55,897 nucleotides of DNA from Tissierellaceae bacterium (lineage in GTDB: Bacteria > Bacillota > Clostridia > Tissierellales > Tissierellaceae), in contig JARIDA010000076.1 in assembly GCA_029257065.1 (NCBI GenBank), positions 1-55,897 of the forward strand. Direction: 5' to 3'. The position numbers were made by a program, and so were the translations under genes. The notes under the pieces were generated by a model. The model searched no databases. It was not told where the DNA came from and was given only the letters and a program-made list of their open reading frames with translations. Below, in pieces: positions 45,919 through 52,365 of this stretch (positions are counted from its first letter, which is position 1; every line of letters begins with the position of its first letter).

Positions 45919-46701
45919 TTATAGTATATCTTCTAAATGCTCTAAAAACATTTCTCTAATCCTATCTATTTCTCCTAATCCTGATATGGTTGCTTCTACT
46001 TCAAACCCCTCTTTTCCCAAGATAGTTTTCCAAGAGTCATCCTCATCAGATGCCATATCATTAACCGCATGGTCTCCTGCTACCAGCATAAATGGTCTTA
46101 ACTCCACTTTTTTGATCCCCCTAGATTTCAATTCTCCTATTATATCTTCTATACCTATTGCACCTTCTACTGTTCCAACAAATATATTTTCATCTTTTTT
46201 TGTTTTTTCAAATTTATCCTGCAATCTAGCATATGCTCTATCAGCCTCATGATAGGACCCATGACCCATAAATATAAGTGCTCTCTCAGATTTATATTCC
46301 TCTAGTTGTAAAGCGTCTATAACACTTTCATAATCTTTTTCTTCAGCTAATAAAGGTAATCCTATTTTTACATTATAATCTTCATTTGCATCTATAAACT
46401 TCTCAATTTCTTTTTTTGTTTTATCATATTCAACACCTTCAATTATTAATAATGGTTGAATATATATATCCTTAATTTCTTTTTTCTTCATCTCTTCTAA
46501 AGCTTCTGTAGGATTCTTTACTATATATCCTCTATCTTTTAATCTCTTAGCTACTATTCTAGATGTAAATGCTCTTAAAACTAAATCATCAGAGTATCTC
46601 TCTCTTGCTAAATCTTCAACTGGCTCTATACATAATTTTCTTGTCTTTTCAAATGTAGTTCCAAAACTGGTAATTATTATTCCTCTATTCAAATTATTCA
46701 T
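45919..46701 (-). CDS. cbiK: Sirohydrochlorin cobaltochelatase
   Basis: 260 aa. Class II chelatase of the CbiK type that inserts Co2+ into sirohydrochlorin (factor II). N-terminal IIITSFGTTFEKTR, the metal-binding His of FMGHGSYHEADRAY near residue 146, and the second His of LVAGDHAVNDMASD near residue 208. No signal peptide, so the cytoplasmic form. The gap to cbiA is 7 bases from the TTG or 16 from the ATG. Confidence 0.95.
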   Translation of the reverse strand: MNNLNRGIIITSFGTTFEKTRKLCIEPVEDLARERYSDDLVLRAFTSRIVAKRLKDRGYIVKNPTEALEEMKKKEIKDIYIQPLLIIEGVEYDKTKKEIEKFIDANEDYNVKIGLPLLAEEKDYESVIDALQLEEYKSERALIFMGHGSYHEADRAYARLQDKFEKTKKDENIFVGTVEGAIGIEDIIGELKSRGIKKVELRPFMLVAGDHAVNDMASDEDDSWKTILGKEGFEVEATISGLGEIDRIREMFLEHLEDIL

Positions 46702-46707
46702 CTCCTC

Positions 46708-47754
46708 TTATAGTTCAATTTCTCTTAATGCTTTTATAAAATTAACATTGTTCTCTCTGTCCTTTATTGCTATTCTTATATGATTTTTTCCTAAACTTCT
46801 AAAAGATGAACACTTTCTTATTACAAAACCTCTTTTAAGTAAGGATTCAAATATCTGGTCTTCAGTTTTATTCTCTAATCTTATTAAAATATAATTCGTG
46901 TGAGTGTTAAAGGCTTTTAGTCCCTCTATTTTTTCTAATTCATCTAATAAAAAACTTCTCTCCTGATGTATATATTTTTTGGACTTTTGGATATATTCTT
47001 TATCTTTAAAAATATATCGACCTGCTGTTTCTGCCAAGCTATTTACACTCCAAGGCATACTAAGACTTTCAATTTTTTCAGCCATTTCTCTAGAGACACA
47101 TCCATATCCTAATCTTAAACCTGGTATAGCAAAGAACTTGGTCGCTGCTCTTATTATTCCCACATTCTTATATCCATCTGATTTAAATAGTCTAATGCTA
47201 TCATAGTCCTCTGGAGCAAATTCGAAAAATGCTTCATCCAAAAGCATATATGCTCCTCTAGATTGTACTAATTTATATATTTCAATCAGTTTATCCTCTT
47301 CTATTCTAAGTCCAGTTGGATTATTAGGATTTCCTATTATCAATAAATCTTTTTCACTTAATATATCCTCTAATTTTTCTAAATCCACTTGGAAATCTTC
47401 TGTATATCCTATTTCAATAACCTGTTTACCATGAACTTGTCCTCTTAATTTATATTCTATAAATGCAGGCTCTGTTGTAATCACTCTATCTGCCCATAAA
47501 TTAAAAAGATCAATAATTTCCATAGCACCATTTCCAACAAGTATATTTTCTATTTCACATCCTAAATATTCTCCTATGGATTTTTTTAACTCTCTATATT
47601 CAATGTCAGGATAGGCTTCTATAGATTGAAAATTATTAAAAACCTTCCCCTTTAATCCTTCTGGGATACCTAGTGGATTGATATTACTACTATAATCCAC
47701 TAAATCTCCATCGAAATAATCTTCATATGATAAAAGGTCTCCTCCATGTATCAT
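46708..47754 (-). CDS. cobD: L-threonine-O-3-phosphate decarboxylase-like aminotransferase
   Basis: 348 aa PLP enzyme of fold type I (CobD/CobC). It makes the (R)-1-amino-2-propanol O-2-phosphate linker. Motifs: DYSSNINPLGIP at the N-terminus (family signature), VGNGAMEII, GNPNNPTGL, LLDEAFFEF, and the PLP Lys in RAATKFFAIPGLRLGYG. It lacks the C-terminal Zn-finger extension of some CobD proteins. Histidinol-phosphate aminotransferase is the main alternative, but context favours B12. It follows cbiL by 15 bases. Confidence 0.9.
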   Translation of the reverse strand: MIHGGDLLSYEDYFDGDLVDYSSNINPLGIPEGLKGKVFNNFQSIEAYPDIEYRELKKSIGEYLGCEIENILVGNGAMEIIDLFNLWADRVITTEPAFIEYKLRGQVHGKQVIEIGYTEDFQVDLEKLEDILSEKDLLIIGNPNNPTGLRIEEDKLIEIYKLVQSRGAYMLLDEAFFEFAPEDYDSIRLFKSDGYKNVGIIRAATKFFAIPGLRLGYGCVSREMAEKIESLSMPWSVNSLAETAGRYIFKDKEYIQKSKKYIHQERSFLLDELEKIEGLKAFNTHTNYILIRLENKTEDQIFESLLKRGFVIRKCSSFRSLGKNHIRIAIKDRENNVNFIKALREIEL

Positions 47755-47769
47755 TATCTCACTCCTATT

Positions 47770-48435
47770 CTAATTATTTCTTCTTCCCAATATTAAGGAT
47801 ATATAATCTTTATCCTCTAATATTTCTTCTTTTTCAGTAAGTATTTCTTGCATCTCTAGTGTGGCTCTTTTTATATATGTGTAATTAAAATCAGCCTCTT
47901 CTAGCATTTCAATTGTTTTTTCCTTGTTTTTAAAAGTTTTAAGTATGGCAATTGAATCTACCAATTGAAGTTTTTCTGGAGTTAATTCATCACAAAGCAC
48001 AAAATCATCATCCTTTACTGTTAATGGGGACTGACTCTCTCCTGCTGCTGCAACAAAAGATGGAATTCCTGAAACCACTTCTATCTCCATATTAGTAAAT
48101 TTCTTTTCCAACTCTTCTATAATATAAATAAAAGTTGAATAAATCATAGGATCTCCTATTGTTAAAAAAGCTCCTGATTCTCCTTCTGGTATTTCTCTTT
48201 CTATAATCTCTGCAGCTCTCTTATAGTCTTCTCTAGTAACTTCTCCCATAGGAAAGTCTATTAATACCAATTTCTTATCCTTAATAAATTCTTCCGCTGT
48301 GTCTATTGCCATATTTTTCCCATTATTATTTGGTCCAAATATTACACTTGCCTCTTCCATTGCTTTTACTGCTTTTAATGTTAAATAATCACTATCTCCC
48401 GGACCTGTACCTATTCCATAAATCTTTTTATTCAT
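47770..48435 (-). CDS. cbiL: Precorrin-2 / cobalt-factor II C20-methyltransferase
   Basis: 221 aa tetrapyrrole methylase. IYGIGTGPGDSDYLTLKA at the N-terminus is typical of CbiL; LTIGDPMIYSTFIYI and GIPSFVAAAGE follow. I start at the ATG at 48433-48435, with GGAGGG 11 bases upstream. A frame 12 codons longer would start inside the riboswitch terminator and is rejected. First gene of the riboswitch-controlled operon. Confidence 0.93.
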   Translation of the reverse strand: MNKKIYGIGTGPGDSDYLTLKAVKAMEEASVIFGPNNNGKNMAIDTAEEFIKDKKLVLIDFPMGEVTREDYKRAAEIIEREIPEGESGAFLTIGDPMIYSTFIYIIEELEKKFTNMEIEVVSGIPSFVAAAGESQSPLTVKDDDFVLCDELTPEKLQLVDSIAILKTFKNKEKTIEMLEEADFNYTYIKRATLEMQEILTEKEEILEDKDYISLILGRRNN

Positions 48436-48456
48436 TTTTATATTTCCCTCCAAAAT

Positions 48457-48485
48457 AAAAAATCCCGACACTGTCGGGATTTTTT
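48457..48485 (-). terminator. Riboswitch expression-platform terminator
   Basis: Perfect 14-base stem (AAAAAATCCCGACA and its complement) around a single base, ending in TTTTTT on the minus strand, placed between the cobalamin aptamer and the cbiL ribosome binding site. This is the usual layout of a transcriptional off-switch. Confidence 0.9.
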
Positions 48486-48499
48486 ATATATTTATAATA

Positions 48500-48665
48500 C
48501 AATATACACCTCTCCCACCGAAAGGTTCTCAATTTTACCTTTTAGTATCCTGGCTTAGCTTCATCCTAATCTCTACCTTCCCAATATTTAAATTAGTGGT
48601 CTTTTGATTTCGTCAACTATACAGTAGCGGGGGCTGCATTGGCTTTTCACCAATTTCCTAATATA
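48500..48665 (-). ncRNA. Cobalamin riboswitch aptamer
   Basis: On the minus strand the conserved B12-box core is unmistakable: GGTGAAAAGCC, then GCAGCCCCCGCTACTGT (complement of 48621-48638), a CCACTA element, and AGCCAGGATAC (around 48545-48555). Boundaries are approximate. When adenosylcobalamin or a related corrinoid binds, the downstream terminator at 48457 should form and stop transcription of cbiL through the Cys-rich gene. The 309-base stretch 48436-48744 contains only this control region. Confidence 0.95.
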
Positions 48666-48693
48666 CGATAAATTTTCTATTTAATTTTATATA

Positions 48694-48722
48694 ATTTTAA
48701 CACACTTTACTATTTATTACAA
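48694..48722 (-). promoter_or_regulatory. Promoter of the riboswitch-controlled B12 operon
   Basis: On the minus strand, -35 TTGTAA (48717-48722), 17-base spacer, -10 TAAAAT (48694-48699). Transcription would begin about 25 bases before the aptamer. Confidence 0.65.
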
Positions 48723-48744
48723 TAATATCAGATATTCATATTGG

Positions 48745-49017
48745 TTATTCTCCATCGTGATGAGGATTATTCTTAACTATTTCAGCTGCCTTAATAATTT
48801 CTTTTGCTAAATCCACATCAAGCTGTTGACTTAATCTATCCAATTTAGCATATAATAATCCTTCTTTTGTAACAACATATTTCGGTGCTAAATTATTAAG
48901 TGCAATAGCCATAATATCCAATTTACATTTTTCACAAGTACATATATGTCCACAATCCACTAATATTTCATCCATTACATCAGCTACACATTTCTCCATT
49001 AAATTATGTAATTTCAT
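48745..49017 (-). CDS. comFB: ComFB-family late competence protein, Zn-binding type
   Basis: 90 aa, full family length. Cys residues in VDCGHICTCEKCKLDIMAIALN (residues 22-33) form the metal site known from Bacillus ComFB, followed by the conserved NLAPKYVVTKEG. Some ComFB proteins bind cyclic dinucleotides; whether this Cys-rich form does is not known. It lies 37 bases after cbiB and just before the riboswitch promoter, so it is probably the last gene of cobQ-cbiB-comFB. Confidence 0.85.
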   Translation of the reverse strand: MKLHNLMEKCVADVMDEILVDCGHICTCEKCKLDIMAIALNNLAPKYVVTKEGLLYAKLDRLSQQLDVDLAKEIIKAAEIVKNNPHHDGE

Positions 49018-49054
49018 TTTATACCTCCTGCTAAGTTATTAGTTTAATAATTAT

Positions 49055-49990
49055 CTAATTAAAAATATTTATGATAGTAAAATATATTGCTATAAATACT
49101 ATCTCTGTCCTATACATAATCCTTATTGTATCTTTAATATATTCTTTATTTATTTTATTTTCTCCATCTCCCATTGTTGGTTTTTCCACTAATTTCCCAT
49201 GATAAATATTTGATCCACCTAATTCAATTCCCAATAACCCTGCAACTGCTGATTCTGGATATCCTGCATTAGGGCTAGCATGATTTTTCCTATCTCTAAT
49301 CATTATTCTAAATCCATTTTTTACATCATATTTAAATATAGAGGACAATATCATAATTATTCCTGTTATTCTTGCAGGAATATAATTGTAAAGGTCATCA
49401 ATTATTGCTGCCCATTTTCCATAATTGATATATTTTTCATTTTTATAACCAAGCATAGAATCCATAGTATTAACCATTTTATACATAAGTCCTCCAGGAG
49501 CACCAAAAAGCATTATGAAAAATAATGGAGCTATTATTCCATCAGAAGTGTTTTCTGACACTGTTTCTATTGTTGCCTGAATTATGCTCTCCTGATTTAA
49601 ATTGGAAGTATCTCTTCCCACAATAAATGCTAATTGATATCTAGCTTTTTCCAATCCATATTTTAGTGAATTGTAAACCTTTGTCGCTTCAATATCTAAA
49701 GATTTTGCGGAAATACATGTATAAATCATATAAATTTTTACTATTCTCATTAATAAGGGGATAGGACTTAATATTTTTAAAATAAAATATCCTAAAGAAA
49801 AACTAATTATAATATTAAAAACAGCTACTAATAATCCTGCAAATCTTAATGCTTTTCCACTTTTTATATTTCTCCTAATAAGATTATCTTCAAAGTTTAT
49901 TAAATTACCCATTGCTTTTACTGGATGTGGAAAATTATATGGATCTCCCAGTATTAAATCTACTATCACAGCTGTAAATATATCTAACAT
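49055..49990 (-). CDS. cbiB: Adenosylcobinamide-phosphate synthase
   Basis: 311 aa integral membrane protein with several hydrophobic segments. Attaches the aminopropanol (phosphate) linker to adenosylcobyric acid. Family signatures: DLILGDPYNFPHPVKAMG near residue 11, GRDTSNLN, ETVSENTSDGIIAPLFF near 143, and RDRKNHASPNAGYPESAVAG near 235. Its ATG is one base after the cobQ stop. Confidence 0.95.
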   Translation of the reverse strand: MLDIFTAVIVDLILGDPYNFPHPVKAMGNLINFEDNLIRRNIKSGKALRFAGLLVAVFNIIISFSLGYFILKILSPIPLLMRIVKIYMIYTCISAKSLDIEATKVYNSLKYGLEKARYQLAFIVGRDTSNLNQESIIQATIETVSENTSDGIIAPLFFIMLFGAPGGLMYKMVNTMDSMLGYKNEKYINYGKWAAIIDDLYNYIPARITGIIMILSSIFKYDVKNGFRIMIRDRKNHASPNAGYPESAVAGLLGIELGGSNIYHGKLVEKPTMGDGENKINKEYIKDTIRIMYRTEIVFIAIYFTIINIFN

Positions 49991-49991
49991 A

Positions 49992-50831
49992 TTACATACC
50001 TACTAGAGAATATATTAATTCCATATCTAGATTTTCTCTTAATACCCGAGATAGTTTTTTGAATTCCTCTTCTAACTCTTCATCTGTCTGTGGATTTTCA
50101 TTACATATTTTATCATAATCAGCTAAAGTATCTTCATCCACCAGTTCAAAATGAGTAAATGGAATTGTTCCTATCACTGGTATATTCAACATATCTTCAA
50201 TCATTTTTATTCCCGGATTTAATAAGGTTTTATCTCCTCTAAATTTATTTATTACAAGTCCTTTTATTCTATCTCTTTCTTTCTCTTCCAGCAGCATTAC
50301 TGTTCCATAAAGAGAAGCGAATACTCCTCCTCTGTCTATATCTGCCACTAATATTACTGGTGAATCTGCCATTTCAGCCATTCCCATATTCACAATATCA
50401 TTTTCTTTTAAATTTATTTCAGCTGGACTACCTGCTCCCTCAATAACTACAATATCATTTTCACTTTCTATTTCTTTATAAATATTTTGAATCATTGGTT
50501 TTAATTCATTTTTATATTCAAAATACTCTACAGCTTCCATTTGATCCTTCTCTTCTCCTAGTAAAATTACTCTTGATCCCATATCTGTTAAAGGATTTAA
50601 AAGTATAGGATTCATTCTTGGATCTGGTTTTATCCCTGCTGCCATAGCTTGCAGTGCTTGAGCTGTACTCATCTTGTATCCTTCTTCTGTTATATGCATT
50701 TTAGATGACATGTTTTGAGATTTAAAAGGATACACCTTATGCCCATCCTCAGCAAATATTCTACAAAGGCCTGTTACTAAAAGTGATTTTCCTGCTGATG
50801 ATGCGGTTCCTTGTACCATTATACTTGTCAT
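49992..50831 (-). CDS. cobQ: Cobyric acid synthase lacking the glutamine amidotransferase domain
   Basis: 279 aa against about 490-510 for full-length CobQ/CbiP. Residues 1-235 are a complete N-terminal synthetase domain: [21 protein letters not shown] at residues 6-26, [45 protein letters not shown], and NKFRGD. After [10 protein letters not shown] (231-240) the protein goes straight to [21 protein letters not shown] (255-274), which resembles the last helix of normal CobQ proteins. The roughly 220-residue GATase_3 domain that should lie between is absent, with no stop or frameshift, so this looks like a clean in-frame loss. Amidation of b, d, e and g side chains would need free ammonia or a separate glutaminase. 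GAGGTGG ribosome binding site. Confidence 0.92.
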   Translation of the reverse strand: MTSIMVQGTASSAGKSLLVTGLCRIFAEDGHKVYPFKSQNMSSKMHITEEGYKMSTAQALQAMAAGIKPDPRMNPILLNPLTDMGSRVILLGEEKDQMEAVEYFEYKNELKPMIQNIYKEIESENDIVVIEGAGSPAEINLKENDIVNMGMAEMADSPVILVADIDRGGVFASLYGTVMLLEEKERDRIKGLVINKFRGDKTLLNPGIKMIEDMLNIPVIGTIPFTHFELVDEDTLADYDKICNENPQTDEELEEEFKKLSRVLRENLDMELIYSLVGM

Positions 50832-50866
50832 TTCTCCACCTCTTTGTTTTCTATGTATTTAACTAT

Positions 50867-50895
50867 ATTGTATATCCTATTTTTTTATTTTACAA
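50867..50895 (-). promoter_or_regulatory. Promoter of cobQ-cbiB-comFB
   Basis: On the minus strand, -35 TTGTAA (50890-50895), 17-base spacer, -10 TACAAT (50867-50872), only about 30 bases before the cobQ start. No room for a riboswitch, so this half of the B12 genes is not under direct B12 feedback. Confidence 0.65.
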
Positions 50896-50981
50896 CTTAG
50901 AAAATTAATTTATAATTCCTTTTTAGGGTATAGGTATGTTAATAGGATTTTACTTTAAAATTAATAAGGAGATGATATTTA

Positions 50982-51350
50982 ATGTTGGATTACAAAATAC
51001 TTCACAAAGAAAAGGCTGTTCAAACCTATCGTTCAGGGAAACACGCCCTTGATAATGACTTACCTTATGCAGCTTATTCCATGCTTAAAGAAAGCGTAAG
51101 AGCTACATTGGCTTATATAAATGAGGATCTACAAGGAAGGACTTATTCTTCTAAAACAAATTTAAAAACCCTTTTCAATGAGGTTCCTGCTCAACTACTT
51201 GAATCAAATACTACAGATGACTTTAAGATATTCTTAGATTTGGAAAAAGAAGGACTTCCAGATATTTTAGAAGCAAGTGAAGAAGATTTAAGAAAAGCAC
51301 AAGTTACATTAAAGAAAATAATAGGAGTTTATTTAGGAGAATCCATATAA
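50982..51350 (+). CDS. Small all-helical protein of unknown function
   Basis: 122 aa. I do not recognise the family. Predicted mostly helical: residues 8-48 (HKEKAVQTYRSGKHAL, then AYSMLKESVRATLAYI) look like a helix pair of HEPN-like or four-helix type, and a second pair covers 80-118. No HEPN RNase motif (R-x4-6-H) is present. AAGGAG ribosome binding site 11 bases before the ATG, and a strong terminator after the stop. Divergent from cobQ. A helical binding or scaffold protein is the most that can be inferred. Confidence 0.65.
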   Translation: MLDYKILHKEKAVQTYRSGKHALDNDLPYAAYSMLKESVRATLAYINEDLQGRTYSSKTNLKTLFNEVPAQLLESNTTDDFKIFLDLEKEGLPDILEASEEDLRKAQVTLKKIIGVYLGESI

Positions 51351-51356
51351 TTTTTC

Positions 51357-51386
51357 AAAACCCAATTCTACAGAATTGGGTTTTTT
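51357..51386 (+). terminator. Terminator of the gene at 50982
   Basis: A 13-base stem (AAAACCCAATTCT / AGAATTGGGTTTT) with loop AC, followed by a T run, seven bases after the stop codon. Confidence 0.92.
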
Positions 51387-51387
51387 G

Positions 51388-51416
51388 TTGATTTAAAACT
51401 TGAATATAGGTATTAT
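51388..51416 (+). promoter_or_regulatory. Promoter of the frameshift gene at 51437
   Basis: -35 TTGATT (51388-51393), 17-base spacer, -10 TATTAT (51411-51416), then AAAGGAGG before the ATG. Confidence 0.7.
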
Positions 51417-51436
51417 ATGCTTAAAGGAGGTTTTTT

Positions 51437-52311
51437 ATGCGAGAAAAATTAAAACATGCTATTCCTATTCTCATTGTTTTACAAATTTTTAATCTATTTC
51501 AAATAAATAGTTTAAAACGTGAATTAGAAATGTTGAATACAAATCAAGGACATTCCACTGAGTTTATAAGAAGTGAAATGAATAATATTTATAATAATAT
51601 AGACAATATAATCAGACAGGACCTAAGCTTAATTCAAGATGCTGAAGTTGAGTTAGGTGATTTGGATGGAGATAATTTACAGGTGGAGCTTAAATACAGC
51701 TTAACTCCTAAAGAAGTAAGAGATAATACAAAGTTATTCCTCCAGTTTGAAGGAGAATCTATAGAGATGGATAGAGTGGGAAATTCCTTTTCTAAAAATC
51801 TAAAGCAAGATATTTTCTCTGAATATAATTATCCGGAAATAATTATTAAAGAGAAGGACCTATTAAAGACTACAGAGGACAGTAGAATAGTCATTTCCGA
51901 TTTAAAAGAAAAGATTTTCCTTCTGTTAATTTAGTCTTTGCTGGGAGCTATATTTCTAGAGATGACTCTATTCAAATAGATGGTCCCATAGATTTTTTTG
52001 ATCGTAAGGAATACACTGAAATATCTTTAAAAGATCCAAAATTTGTTATAACTTTAAATAATCGAATTGTAAAAGAAGAGAATATCTCAATTAAAGAACT
52101 CCATGATGATTTTATGATAAATGAAGAATTTAAAATAGGTGGAGGAGAAATTTTAACTTTGAAAGTGGTTTTTATGGATTATTTAGATTTAAGACATGAA
52201 TTTATTTTAGAGGAATTTTCTCTTGATCAGGATTGGCATCCTCAAGGACTTACGAGAGAATTAATTTATTCAAAGGATAATGAACTCCTGTGGGAAGGGG
52301 AGGTTTACTAA
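51437..52311 (+). CDS. Membrane-anchored protein interrupted by a -1 frameshift
   Basis: The first reading frame (51437-51934, 165 aa) starts with a membrane anchor (residues 9-24, IPILIVLQIFNLF) and a coiled-coil-like stretch (SLKRELEML), then a beta-rich region. A second frame, open from before 51904 to 52311, continues it (KRKDFPSVNLVFAGSY, then ISLKDPKFVITLNNR and WHPQGLTRELIYS). Joined by a -1 shift the product is about 291 aa with several beta-sandwich-like repeats outside the membrane. The shift point is T_TTA_AAA at 51901-51907, in phase with codons GAT TTA AAA, a canonical -1 slippery heptamer. It may be programmed frameshifting, a real mutation, or a sequencing error in the A-rich run. 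Family not recognised. Confidence 0.65.
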
Positions 52312-52319
52312 CATAGAAA

Positions 52320-52351
52320 AATAGTTGTTTAGTTTAAACTAAACAACTATT
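52320..52351 (-). terminator. Bidirectional terminator between convergent genes
   Basis: Perfect 32-base palindrome (AATAGTTGTTTAGTTT and its complement) between the plus-strand frameshift gene and the minus-strand DUF4153 gene. Confidence 0.7.
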
Positions 52352-52365
52352 CTTACTGTTTCCCA

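Noticed and set aside
46708-47754. Histidinol-phosphate aminotransferase
   Set aside because: The N-terminal SSNINPLG motif and position between cbiL and cbiK favour the CobD-type threonine-phosphate decarboxylase.
49280-49525. Plus-strand open frame inside cbiB
   Set aside because: Translation is rich in Tyr, His and Ser with no domain, typical of the antisense of a membrane protein gene.
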